Of a stretch of DNA of 64,000 bases, positions 9,448 to 17,737 are shown piece by piece. The notes beneath the pieces are model-generated. The model saw nothing but the letters and a program-made list of their open reading frames with translations. It ran no database searches and had not been told where the DNA came from. This stretch comes from Arboricoccus pini (lineage in GTDB: Bacteria > Pseudomonadota > Alphaproteobacteria > Geminicoccales > Geminicoccaceae): contig NZ_FYEH01000001.1 in NCBI RefSeq assembly GCF_900187945.1, positions 434,001-498,000 on the forward strand, given 5' to 3'. Made by a program: the position numbers and the translations under genes. How positions within the stretch are numbered: position 1 is the stretch's first letter; the number at the start of each line of letters is the position of its first letter.

Positions 9448-11955
9448 ATGGGCGCACCTGAGGAGGTACTCCTGGACGACCGCCAGGCCCTTCGCTGGAT
9501 GGCGGCCGAGGAGCGTGTGATGGCCTATCTGCTGGCTGCCGGCCTGGACGCGGCGACGGCCGGCGATGCGGCGAGTGCCGTGATCGAGCGGCTAGCACTT
9601 AGCCATAAGCCGGAGACGGCGGAAGAGGCGATACTGCTGGCATTGGCCGAGATCCGTCGCGTTCTTGCCGAGGTGCCGGTCTCCTCGGATTGCTCGCTGG
9701 GCTCTTTGTTGCCACATGCCTTGCCGCTCGCGGTTCGCCGCCAGTCCCTCTCGCCCGCATTGCAATGGCGCCAGGGACGTTGGCTCCCAAGGCCCGTGGC
9801 CTTCAAGGCGGAGATGCGCGAGCGCCTTGAGCAGGAGCGGACCAGGGTCCAGCCTCGTGCGAAGCTGCCGGCCCGGGCCCGGCGCCGGCGTGCCATCTTC
9901 GCGATCCTGGGCCTGCTGACGGCCGCTTGGTGCGTCTCGCTATTCGTCCAGATCCTGGCGATCAACGGGCTGACGATTCTCGACATCGTCCACAGTGTGA
10001 TCTTCACGATCCTCGTTCTCTGGCTCTCGCAATCTTTCTGGACGCTCTCAGCCGGCTTTGGCGTACGACTCTGGCGTTTGCTGCGCGCACCGCGCGTCGC
10101 ACCTCCCGGATCGTTTGTGCCATCGCCCGACGTCCGGGGGCGTGCGGCACTCGTCATGCCTATTTATAACGAGGGGACGGAGCGGGTATTCGATGGCCTG
10201 AAGGCGATGTGGACGGACATGCGGCGCGAGGCGCCGGACGATCGCCGCTTCGACCTTTTTATCCTGTCCGACACCACCGATCCCGATGTCTGGCTAGCCG
10301 AAGTGGAGGCTTGGCGTCGCCTGCGCCTCGAGGTCGGCGACATGGACCGCATCTTCTACCGGCGGCGCGACCGCAATGTCGGCCGTAAAGCCGGCAATAT
10401 CGAGGATTTCGTCACGCGCTTTGGCGGGACCTACGAATATATGGTCGTTCTCGACGCCGACAGCATCATGACGGGCAAGAGCATCTTCGATCTCGTGCAG
10501 CGCATGGATGACAATCCCACGGTCGGACTCATCCAGGCGCCGCCCAAGCTGGTGCGCGGCAAGACGCTCTTTGCCCGCGTGCTGCAGTCGGCGGGCGAAC
10601 TCTATGGCCCCCTCGCGGCTGGCGGGACCGCCTACTGGGCGGCGGGCGAGGGCAATTATTGGGGCCACAACGCGATCATCAGGACGCGGCCCTTTAGCGA
10701 ACTCTGCGGCCTGCCCCAATTGCCGGGCAAGGCGCCGTTTGGCGGACAGATCCTCAGCCACGATTTTGTCGAGGCAGCGCTGATCCGGCGGGGCGGCTGG
10801 CAAGTCTGGATCGCCGATGACCTGCCTGGTTCTTACGAGGAGCCGCCGCCGACGATTGAAGACTTCGCCGTTCGCGATCGCCGTTGGTGCCAGGGCAACA
10901 TGCAGCATGTGCAGATTCTCTTCGCACGCCGGTTGCACTGGGTCAGCCGATTTCATTTTGCCATCGGCATAATGTCATATCTGACATCGCCGCTCTGGCT
11001 GATATTCCTCATTCTCTCGGCGATGCAGGCCTGGGAGATTACCCATACGACGCCGCTCTATTTCGCCGAGGACTGGCCCTTTCCGCTTTTGCCGGTGAGC
11101 GTGCAGGCAGAAGCCAGCCTGCTCATCACGGTAACGCTGGGGCTGCTCTTCCTGCCCAAGGTGATGGGGATCGTGCTGGCGCTACTCGATCCGCCGCGCC
11201 GGCGCGCTTTGGGAGGTGGTTTGCGGATCGTCGCGAGTTCATTGATCGAGACGCTTTATTCAGCGGCGCTGGCGCCCGTCATGATGCTGCTGCACACGCG
11301 TTTCGTCGTCTCGATTCTCTCAGGAGCCGCGATCGATTGGACACCTCAACGCCGGGCCGCCGGGCAGAGCCAGTTGGGCGCGACGATCCGCACCTTCTTC
11401 TGGGTCATGGCGGTCGGTATCCTGACGGCGATCGGCGTCTGGTTCGCCACGCCTATTCTCTTCTACTGGCTGCTGCCGGTCACACTCGGGATGGTGCTGG
11501 TGGTTCCCCTGGCGTTGATGGGAGCAAGCGAGGGCATCGGCCAAGCCCTGCGGCGGCGTGGCCTCCTGCTGGTAAGCGAGGAAACCGAGGAACCTCTCGT
11601 CATGCGAGCCCTGGATGAGGCCGAATCGGGCGAGCATCCCGACCCTGGTTCACCCATCGAGCGCATGACGCGTGTCGTCCTGGAGCCAGCTGCCAATGCC
11701 CTGCATGTGCAGTTGCAGCGGGCCTATGGGAGTCATACTGCCCGCAATGGTCAGGATCGATGGCTCCTTGAGCGCAAAGCCATATTTGTCGGCCCGATGT
11801 CGCTCGATAAAACGGAGCGGCGCGCGCTCCTTGAGGATGCGGACCTCATGGAACGCCTGCACGTTATGGCGTGGCTCCATTGGCCAGGCTATCTCCCAGG
11901 TGTGCTCGAAGACCTTGAAAGGTCAAGGCTGACGTCAGCCAAGCGTCTAGGCTGA
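9448..11955 (+). CDS. opgH: Glucans biosynthesis glucosyltransferase
   Basis: OpgH is an inner-membrane GT2-family transferase that polymerises glucose from UDP-glucose and passes the chain to the periplasm. The 835-residue length is close to characterised OpgH proteins. Visible parts are two N-terminal transmembrane helices (about residues 150-205), the UDP-binding region beginning ALVMPIYNEG, the Asp motifs SDTTDP and DADS, the catalytic base region SHDFVEAALIRRGGW and the RRWCQGN acceptor motif. At least four further membrane helices follow. It is translationally close to opgG. galU, which makes UDP-glucose, lies 5 kb downstream. Confidence 0.95.
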   Translation: MGAPEEVLLDDRQALRWMAAEERVMAYLLAAGLDAATAGDAASAVIERLALSHKPETAEEAILLALAEIRRVLAEVPVSSDCSLGSLLPHALPLAVRRQSLSPALQWRQGRWLPRPVAFKAEMRERLEQERTRVQPRAKLPARARRRRAIFAILGLLTAAWCVSLFVQILAINGLTILDIVHSVIFTILVLWLSQSFWTLSAGFGVRLWRLLRAPRVAPPGSFVPSPDVRGRAALVMPIYNEGTERVFDGLKAMWTDMRREAPDDRRFDLFILSDTTDPDVWLAEVEAWRRLRLEVGDMDRIFYRRRDRNVGRKAGNIEDFVTRFGGTYEYMVVLDADSIMTGKSIFDLVQRMDDNPTVGLIQAPPKLVRGKTLFARVLQSAGELYGPLAAGGTAYWAAGEGNYWGHNAIIRTRPFSELCGLPQLPGKAPFGGQILSHDFVEAALIRRGGWQVWIADDLPGSYEEPPPTIEDFAVRDRRWCQGNMQHVQILFARRLHWVSRFHFAIGIMSYLTSPLWLIFLILSAMQAWEITHTTPLYFAEDWPFPLLPVSVQAEASLLITVTLGLLFLPKVMGIVLALLDPPRRRALGGGLRIVASSLIETLYSAALAPVMMLLHTRFVVSILSGAAIDWTPQRRAAGQSQLGATIRTFFWVMAVGILTAIGVWFATPILFYWLLPVTLGMVLVVPLALMGASEGIGQALRRRGLLLVSEETEEPLVMRALDEAESGEHPDPGSPIERMTRVVLEPAANALHVQLQRAYGSHTARNGQDRWLLERKAIFVGPMSLDKTERRALLEDADLMERLHVMAWLHWPGYLPGVLEDLERSRLTSAKRLG

Positions 11956-11977
11956 GGCGCCAGCCGTCCAGGCCGAC

Positions 11978-12409
11978 CTAGAGGCTGGCTTTTATGGTCT
12001 CCAGCGCGCGGATGGCCGGGCGAGCATCGTAACCGGCCTCGGCGGCGGCGGCGACAATGGCAGGAATCTGCTGGGTCCGAACCGCATTGAAGGCCCACAT
12101 GATGCAGGAGCGCGTACCTGTCCGGCAGTAGGCGAGGAAGGGACCCTCGTGATCGTCGACGGCGGCCCAAAAGCTGGCGATGTCACCTTGCGTCATCTGG
12201 CCGGAGACCACCGGTACATGCACGTAGTTGAGGCCGGCAGCCTCGGCAGCCTCGCGCGCCTCGGCGTCGGATAGCTGATCCGGTGCCTCGCCATCTGGCC
12301 GGTTATTGATGATCGTGTTGATGCCTTCCGCCTTCAACTCGGCGAAATCCTCGACGGCAAGCTGCGGCGCCACATAGAAGCCATCCGCAACCTTCTTGAT
12401 CTCGACCAT
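11978..12409 (-). CDS. DUF442/TIGR01244-type phosphatase-like protein
   Basis: This 143-residue protein belongs to the small dual-specificity-phosphatase-like family found alone or fused to beta-lactamase-like hydrolases (Blh). It carries a CX5R phosphatase loop, CRTGTRS, after a hydrophobic strand (FLAYC), and the family N-terminus VADGFYVAPQLAVEDFAELKA. The INNRPDGEAPDQ segment is also characteristic. The frame extends 34 codons further upstream, but ATG at 12409 gives the family start. In relatives the domain has been linked to sulfide/persulfide handling and biofilm traits; nothing here decides between these. It converges with opgH. Confidence 0.78.
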   Translation of the reverse strand: MVEIKKVADGFYVAPQLAVEDFAELKAEGINTIINNRPDGEAPDQLSDAEAREAAEAAGLNYVHVPVVSGQMTQGDIASFWAAVDDHEGPFLAYCRTGTRSCIMWAFNAVRTQQIPAIVAAAAEAGYDARPAIRALETIKASL

Positions 12410-12572
12410 GATGTCTTGAAACCCTCTGCTTGGAGACCGCGCTGGTGGCTCATAAGGAAACGGGACGGCGCGTTCGCCATCCCGTTCTTCGCGGCCCCGG
12501 TTTCTGGGCAAGGAGCCTTAGTCGCCGACGAACGCATTCTTCATATAGGCGCTAGGGCGTCGCTCGGTAACC

Positions 12573-12788
12573 TCAGTTGCCGGAACTTCCCGAGGCAGGC
12601 GGCGTTGTCGTCGCCGATGGCGCGGATGTTGCGTCCGGCGGTGTCGAGGTGGCCGGAGGGGCAGTGGTGACAGATGGAGGCGCCGGTGCAGTCGCAATCT
12701 GCTGGCCGCCGAACAGGCCAAAATACCAGCCAAGACCGACGACGATGATGATCGCCACGATCACGTAGAGGATACGGCTGCCGCCCAT
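12573..12788 (-). CDS. Small single-pass membrane protein with Pro/Thr-rich tail
   Basis: This is a 71-residue protein with one strong N-terminal transmembrane helix (about residues 6-27, ILYVIVAIIIVVGLGWYFGL) and a 40-residue Pro/Thr/Ser/Ala-rich tail with no other structure. A GGAGA ribosome binding site lies 8 bases before the ATG. The tail would probably sit in the periplasm. I do not recognise a named family. It stands between the DUF442 phosphatase and chaC on the same strand. Confidence 0.6.
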   Translation of the reverse strand: MGGSRILYVIVAIIIVVGLGWYFGLFGGQQIATAPAPPSVTTAPPATSTPPDATSAPSATTTPPASGSSGN

Positions 12789-12883
12789 TGTTTGGGTCTC
12801 CCGAGTCGTTATCGCGTCAGCAAATTGATTTCGTTGCTTGTGGTGGAGACGTCTCAGGTCGGTAATGGTTCCAGGACGGCGGC

Positions 12884-13447
12884 CTAGCGCGTCCCGGAGG
12901 ACCGGCGCTCGACTAGCTTAAGGAGCGTTTCAAGTTCGGGCTCAACGATGCCCAGTTCGCGCAGATGCCGAACAGTGTTCTCCATATACTCGACATTCGA
13001 ACCGGCAACGCCGCTGGCAGCCTCTATGATCGTCGCGATTGTGCCAAGGTCGAGGTTGCCGGCAAAATCCTCATGATCGGGACGGCTGACATAACACCAT
13101 GCCTCCACATGCCGATCGGTAGAGGGGAGTCGTAGCGGCAGCTTGAGGCGGTCATAAACGTAGATGCCGCCCACCTGTTCGCGCGCATCTAGATAATCGA
13201 GCACCTCGGCCTCGCGCTCCGCTGATACGCCTAGTGCCCGGCCGGTGCATTGCCCTCCGGGAGCGAGTCCAAGGACAAGGCCGGGCAATTCAGGCGTGCC
13301 CCGGTAATGCCTGGAGGCGATGCAAAACCGGCGCTGCCAACCAACCAACTCGGCGACCTCGAAGGCATCCGCGGGAAATCCAGGGTTCCACATCAAAGAG
13401 CCGTAGCCAAAGAACCAGGCGAAGCCGTCTGTGGCGTCAGTCGTCAT
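12884..13447 (-). CDS. chaC: Gamma-glutamylcyclotransferase, ChaC family
   Basis: ChaC-type enzymes cleave glutathione to 5-oxoproline and Cys-Gly. The 187-residue protein opens with the family substrate loop FFGYGSLMWNPGF and continues with RRFCIASRHYRGTPELPG. YLDAREQVGGIYVYDRL holds the expected catalytic Glu in the family position, and GSNVEYMENTVRHLRELGI is the conserved C-terminal helix. Its ATG at 13447 overlaps the tyrA stop by four bases (ATGA), so it is the third gene of a hisC-tyrA-chaC operon. Pairing glutathione turnover with aromatic amino-acid synthesis is unusual. Confidence 0.88.
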   Translation of the reverse strand: MTTDATDGFAWFFGYGSLMWNPGFPADAFEVAELVGWQRRFCIASRHYRGTPELPGLVLGLAPGGQCTGRALGVSAEREAEVLDYLDAREQVGGIYVYDRLKLPLRLPSTDRHVEAWCYVSRPDHEDFAGNLDLGTIATIIEAASGVAGSNVEYMENTVRHLRELGIVEPELETLLKLVERRSSGTR

Positions 13448-14208
13448 CCGGCCTCGCCGTTGTCGGCGGCGTGGTTGGAGAGCCGCGCTTCAAGAGCTCT
13501 TGCCGCATCGAAGAAGCGGGTCTTGGCCTCGCCCACATAGGGGTTCTCGCTTTCGATCGCCTGGAACAACTCCTCGGAATCATACCGTACGATCTCCACG
13601 CTCTGCATGAGGAGCTCCCAGGTGCGCGTGGTCTGCTTGATGTCGGACACATCGATCTGCACCAGAATTTTGGCGATCAGATGCGTGAGCCCCTGCACGT
13701 AGGCCAGTTCGCGATCATGGCGTTCCGCAGTGGTCTCGATCACCTTGAGTCCCAGCCGTTCGCGCAGGAACGCAACGACGCACGCGTAGCTCTGGCCGCG
13801 CAGCGGGCAGACAGCGATGTTAAGTCCCGCAATGCCGTTCTTTCCGCTTTGCGGTCCGAAGAGTGGATGCGTGCAGACGATATCGACATTGGCCGGCAGA
13901 TTACGCGCCAGGATGGCTGCGGGCTTAAGCTTGACCGAAGCGACATCGAGGATGATCGCGCCGGGCCGCAGATGCGGGGCGATTGCCACCGTAAGCTCAT
14001 CTAATTGCTGCACCGGCACCGCCAGGACGACGATATCTGCTGTGCAGGCAGTCTCCAGCGTGGCCGCGATCTCCACATTATAGGTCTGACGGATACCGTC
14101 GAGGTCGCGGAACCGGTCGAAGACCCGCACCCGGAAAAAAGGCGCCAGATGCCGGAGCATGAATGTGCCGAACGCACCGCAGCCGATCAGGCCCAGGGAT
14201 TTGGTCAT
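13444..14208 (-). CDS. tyrC: Prephenate/arogenate (cyclohexadienyl) dehydrogenase
   Basis: This NAD(P)-dependent enzyme oxidatively decarboxylates prephenate or arogenate in tyrosine synthesis. The 254-residue protein starts with a Rossmann nucleotide fold, GLIGCGAFGTFMLRHL. It then has the TyrA signatures DIVVLAVPVQQL, DVASVKLKP, the catalytic THPLFGPQSGKNG and DRELAYVQGLTHLIAK. ATG at 14208 is favoured because it overlaps the hisC stop (ATGA) and begins at the Rossmann strand; an open extension to 14490 lies inside hisC. The hisC partner is the likely aromatic aminotransferase, as in the tyrC-hisH pair of Zymomonas. Confidence 0.9.
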   Translation of the reverse strand: MTKSLGLIGCGAFGTFMLRHLAPFFRVRVFDRFRDLDGIRQTYNVEIAATLETACTADIVVLAVPVQQLDELTVAIAPHLRPGAIILDVASVKLKPAAILARNLPANVDIVCTHPLFGPQSGKNGIAGLNIAVCPLRGQSYACVVAFLRERLGLKVIETTAERHDRELAYVQGLTHLIAKILVQIDVSDIKQTTRTWELLMQSVEIVRYDSEELFQAIESENPYVGEAKTRFFDAARALEARLSNHAADNGEAG

Positions 14209-15329
14209 CGGTCGGACCCGCCTGGGAGTGTATGTCTGGCCTGGAACGCGCCCAGTACCTGAACCAGCCTGCGGTTTTCGGCCTCGGTCCCGATGCTGAT
14301 CCGCAGACAATGACCCAGCCCATAGCTGCCCATGCCACGGGGTATCACGCCCGCCGCCTCGAGGAAGGCTTCGGCGGCCACCGCATCCTGGCCCAGCCGG
14401 CGCGGAAATTCGATCAGGAGGAAATTGCCAAGGCTGGGCCAGACCTTGAGGCCCAGGCCCTCGAGTTCCTGCTTGACCCAAGGCAGCCAACGATCGTTAT
14501 GGGCTCGCGCTGCGGCTTGATGGGCGAGATCGCTCAAGGCCGCAATGCCCGCCGCCTGGGCCGGCAGGCTCACATTGAAGGGGCCGCGTACGCGGTGCAA
14601 GGTATCGACGATGCGTTTCGGACCAAACAGCCAACCGAGCCGCAGGGCCGCCAGGCCGAACAGCTTGCTGAACGTCCGCAAGCTGACGACATTCTCATAT
14701 TGGTTGGCTAGGCTCAGCCCACTATCGTAACCGGGCGTTCCCTCGGCGTATTCGGCGTAGGCGGCATCGACCGCGAGGATGACGTGCGGCGGCAAGGCGG
14801 CGTGCAGTCTTGTCAACTCGGCCCCGTCGATGAAGCTGCCGGTCGGATTGTTGGGATTGGCGATGAAGAGAATGCGGGTCCGGCTTGTCACTCTTTGCAG
14901 GAGCGCGTCGACGTCGCTGCGCAACTCCGTCTCGGGTGCCTCGATCACGTGCGCCCCGGCTGCCAACGCCGCCAGCTTGTACATGAGGAAGCCATGCCTG
15001 CTGGTCAGCACCTCGTCGCCAGGACCGGCATAGGCACGGATCAGGACAGCGATGAGTTCGTCGGAGCCGGCACCGCAGATGATCCGGCTCGGATCGAGGT
15101 CGAATCGACGAGCGATCGCCTGGGTCAGGGTTTCCGATCCGCCTTCCGGATACCGGTGAAGGCTGGCGGCCGTGGCCTGATAGGCCTCGATCGCGTGAGG
15201 ACTGGGCCCAAGCGGATTTTCATTCGCGGATAGCTTGGCGATGTTGGCGCGATCGCCTGAACCGCCTTTGCCACCCACATAAGGAGTGATCTCGAGAATG
15301 CCGGGGCGCGGCTGTGGAAATGAGGACAT
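14205..15329 (-). CDS. hisC: Histidinol-phosphate / aromatic aminotransferase
   Basis: This PLP-dependent fold-type I aminotransferase makes histidinol phosphate and, in relatives next to tyrC, also transaminates aromatic keto acids. The 374-residue protein has LSANENPLGPSP (about 33-44), GAGSDELI, ANPNNPTGSF (about 158-167), the DAAYAEYAE region, and the PLP lysine in TFSKLFGLAALRLGW (Lys222). The C-terminal LRISIGTEAENRRLV binds substrate phosphate or carboxylate. ATG at 15329 replaces a 28-codon-longer open frame because it matches the family N-terminus; no strong ribosome site is visible. It is the first gene of the operon with tyrC and chaC. Confidence 0.92.
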   Translation of the reverse strand: MSSFPQPRPGILEITPYVGGKGGSGDRANIAKLSANENPLGPSPHAIEAYQATAASLHRYPEGGSETLTQAIARRFDLDPSRIICGAGSDELIAVLIRAYAGPGDEVLTSRHGFLMYKLAALAAGAHVIEAPETELRSDVDALLQRVTSRTRILFIANPNNPTGSFIDGAELTRLHAALPPHVILAVDAAYAEYAEGTPGYDSGLSLANQYENVVSLRTFSKLFGLAALRLGWLFGPKRIVDTLHRVRGPFNVSLPAQAAGIAALSDLAHQAAARAHNDRWLPWVKQELEGLGLKVWPSLGNFLLIEFPRRLGQDAVAAEAFLEAAGVIPRGMGSYGLGHCLRISIGTEAENRRLVQVLGAFQARHTLPGGSDR

Positions 15330-15547
15330 GGACCGTCGATCGTTGCAATGAGGGCGGGCTCGTCCCGCCGCCTTTCGATCCCCGCGGCAAGCTTGCCAGA
15401 CGCGAGGTCGCAAGGTGAACGAGGCGCATAGCCCTCATGGCCCTGCTCACGCAAGGATTCTTCACATCTGCGGCCGGACCTGTCGCACGCCGCGAGCGCA
15501 TGCCGGCCTTGTCTTGACTTGGCGGTCAGCAAGGCCCACCTCAATCC

Positions 15548-15605
15548 GCTGGTGGTGATTTGGCTGACCGGCTTGCGGCCACCTAAAACAAGCAGCTAAA
15601 AGGTT
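15548..15605 (+). promoter_or_regulatory. SAM-II riboswitch (metA motif)
   Basis: The segment fits the SAM-II aptamer: helix P1 from GGTGG (15551-15555) and CCACC (15579-15583), the conserved TGATTT stretch between them, the GGCTTGCGG segment, an A-rich linker (TAAAACAAGCA) and the terminal GCTAAA (15595-15600) that forms the pseudoknot. SAM-II elements bind S-adenosylmethionine and repress methionine synthesis genes in Alphaproteobacteria. The gene downstream is metA. Every conserved block is in the right order and spacing, so I regard this as reliable. Confidence 0.92.
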
Positions 15606-15643
15606 GAGAGCAACTTCTCTTGCGTCTTGATCTGGCCGGTCGG

Positions 15644-15664
15644 CCCGCCGCCAAGCGGGTTTTA
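15644..15664 (+). terminator. Terminator-like hairpin between riboswitch and metA
   Basis: CCCGC (15644-15648) and GCGGG (15655-15659) form a five-pair stem with a six-base loop, immediately followed by TTTTA. It lies about 40 bases after the SAM-II aptamer and 50 bases before the metA start. It could be the expression platform by transcription attenuation, whereas SAM-II is usually described as acting on translation. The stem is short, so this is a suggestion only. Confidence 0.45.
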
Positions 15665-15714
15665 GACGTGCGGTTCGGCGAGGCGAAGGCCGGCCGCGTG
15701 GACGGAGAGCAGTT

Positions 15715-16668
15715 GTGCCGATCAAGATCCCGAACGACTTGCCAGCCTTTGAGAAGCTGCGTGTCGAGGGCGTGCCCCTCATCGGTGCCGATGACGCGCT
15801 GCGCCAGGACATTCGGCCAATGCAGGTTGCGCTTCTCAACCTGATGCCTGACAAGCCCAAGACGGAAATGCAGCTGGCACGTCTCCTCGGTGCTACGCCG
15901 TTGCAGATCGAGTTAACGCTGCTTACCACTTCGAGCTACCGGCCCAACACTGTGCCGCTTTCGCATCTCCAGTCGTTCTATCAGACTTGGCAGGACGTGC
16001 GGGAGCGCCGTTTTGATGGCCTGATCGTCACGGGCGCGCCGGTCGAGCTTCTGCCGTTTGAGGAGGTCAAGTACTGGAACGAACTCTGCCAGATCTTCGA
16101 CTGGTCGCGTACCAATGTACATTCTTCTTTTCATATATGTTGGGGTGCGCAAGCTGCGCTCTATCATTTTCATGGCGTTCCGAAGCATGTGCTGCCAGTC
16201 AAGCGCTTCGGCGTGTTCACGCATGTCGTACGTGAGCGGCAGGATACGCGGCGACCGAATTTGATGCGGGGGCTGGACGATTATTTCCAGATTCCGGTAT
16301 CCAGGCATACTGAAGTGCGCGAGGCGGATCTGCCGGCCGACGCAGGGCTGGAGGTTCTGGCGCAATCCAATGCTGCCGGTCTTTGCCTGCTGCATGAACC
16401 GCGATTCCGGACAGTCTATATGTTCAATCATCTGGAGTACGATACCTACACGCTGCATGAAGAATTTCAGCGTGATCGGCTCAAAAGTCTAGGCGATGTG
16501 GCGCTTCCGTCGAATTATTACCCTGATGATGACTATGAGAAGGCGCCGCGCAACTGCTGGCGCGCTTACGCCCACTTGCTTTTTGGCAACTGGGTCAACG
16601 AAATGTATCAGACTACTCCCTATGATCTCGAAATGATCGGTCGGGAGCGTCAAGCGGCCGCTGCCTGA
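15715..16668 (+). CDS. metA: Homoserine O-acyltransferase (predicted O-acetyltransferase), MetA family
   Basis: MetA activates homoserine at the start of methionine synthesis. The 317-residue protein has MPDKPKTEMQLARLLGATPLQIE near its N-terminus, the nucleophile loop FHICWGAQAALY with Cys142, and a C-terminal HLEYDTYTLHEEF in place of the usual GHPEYD. The loop VTGAPVELLPFEEV carries Glu111. In this family Glu at 111 goes with acetyl-CoA use and Gly with succinyl-CoA use, so I predict O-acetylation. The start is GTG at 15715 with GGAGAG eight bases upstream. A SAM-II riboswitch lies in the leader. Confidence 0.93.
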   Translation: MPIKIPNDLPAFEKLRVEGVPLIGADDALRQDIRPMQVALLNLMPDKPKTEMQLARLLGATPLQIELTLLTTSSYRPNTVPLSHLQSFYQTWQDVRERRFDGLIVTGAPVELLPFEEVKYWNELCQIFDWSRTNVHSSFHICWGAQAALYHFHGVPKHVLPVKRFGVFTHVVRERQDTRRPNLMRGLDDYFQIPVSRHTEVREADLPADAGLEVLAQSNAAGLCLLHEPRFRTVYMFNHLEYDTYTLHEEFQRDRLKSLGDVALPSNYYPDDDYEKAPRNCWRAYAHLLFGNWVNEMYQTTPYDLEMIGRERQAAAA

Positions 16669-16789
16669 GGCTCGTAATCTCGCGTGGCGATTGATCGTCG
16701 GCCAATTGATAGATAAACGATCTCGGGTTGGGCAACCATATTGAAGCCCAGCCCTTATTGTGCGCGTTGTTTTTCTAAAGGACCGTTTC

Positions 16790-17656
16790 ATGGCGAAGCT
16801 TAAGACTGCCGTATTTCCAGTGGCAGGCCTCGGTACCCGTATGCTGCCAGCCACCAAGGTGTTGGCAAAGGAAATGCTGCCAGTCATCGACAAGCCGATT
16901 ATTCAATATGCGGTCGAGGAAGCGGCGGCCGCCGGCATCGAGAAGTTTGTCTTTGTCACCGGACGCGGCAAAGTGATGATCGAAGATCATTTCGATCGCG
17001 CCGTCGAACTCTTCGAGACGTTGGCTAAGCGGGGCAAGAAAGCGGAGTTGGAGCGACTGCAGCGCGAACTCTACACGCCGGGCGAGATCGTTTCGGTACG
17101 GCAGCAGGAGCCCCGCGGCCTTGGGCATGCGGTCTGGTGCGCCAGGCATCTGATCGAGGAAGAGGCCTTTGCGGTTATGCTTCCCGATGACCTTATCACG
17201 GGCGAAAAGGCTTGCCTTGCCCAGATGGCGGAAGCGCATGCTGAGACCGGCGGCAACGTTATCGCCGTCATGGAGGTGGCGAGTGAGCATACCGAGCGCT
17301 ATGGGGTCATCACACCGGGCGCGACAACGGGACGGCTGACCGAGGTCAAGGGGCTGGTCGAAAAGCCGAAGCCAGAGGTTGCGCCGTCGAGGCTGGCCGT
17401 GATCGGGCGTTATGTCCTGACAGCCGACGTGTTCGCCCATCTCTCGGCGCATGAGGTGGGTGCCGGCGGCGAGATCCAGTTGACTGACGCAATGGCCAAG
17501 CTGATTGGCGTGCGGCCCTTCCATGGGCTGGCCTTCGAGGGGCACCGCTATGATTGCGGCGACAAACTGGGCTATCTTGAAGCGATCGTCGGCATCGCGC
17601 TCGGTCGGTCCGACCTCAAGGACGGCTTTGCCCAGATCCTAAAGCGCTACGCTTGA
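16790..17656 (+). CDS. galU: UTP-glucose-1-phosphate uridylyltransferase
   Basis: GalU makes UDP-glucose from UTP and glucose 1-phosphate, supplying OpgH and other envelope glycosyltransferases. The 288-residue protein carries the nucleotide-binding signature VAGLGTRMLPATKVLAKEM (residues about 9-27), followed by LPVIDKPIIQYAVEEA, RGLGHAVWCAR, VMLPDDLI and a VEKPKPEVAPSRLAVIGRY segment. ATG at 16790 is chosen over an open frame starting ten codons earlier because AAAGGA (16777-16782) sits seven bases before it. A phosphohexomutase gene follows 81 bases downstream, giving a nucleotide-sugar pair. Confidence 0.96.
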   Translation: MAKLKTAVFPVAGLGTRMLPATKVLAKEMLPVIDKPIIQYAVEEAAAAGIEKFVFVTGRGKVMIEDHFDRAVELFETLAKRGKKAELERLQRELYTPGEIVSVRQQEPRGLGHAVWCARHLIEEEAFAVMLPDDLITGEKACLAQMAEAHAETGGNVIAVMEVASEHTERYGVITPGATTGRLTEVKGLVEKPKPEVAPSRLAVIGRYVLTADVFAHLSAHEVGAGGEIQLTDAMAKLIGVRPFHGLAFEGHRYDCGDKLGYLEAIVGIALGRSDLKDGFAQILKRYA

Positions 17657-17737
17657 GCAACAGGCGGCGGCGGACTGCCGTGTAATCGAACATATTGATA
17701 AGGCCTTCCTATTTTCGGAAGGTAGGGGACCCTAAAG

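Noticed and set aside
7784-9598. 604-codon frame antisense to opgG
   Set aside because: It shadows an unambiguous OpgG; composition is Arg/Asp-rich without domains.
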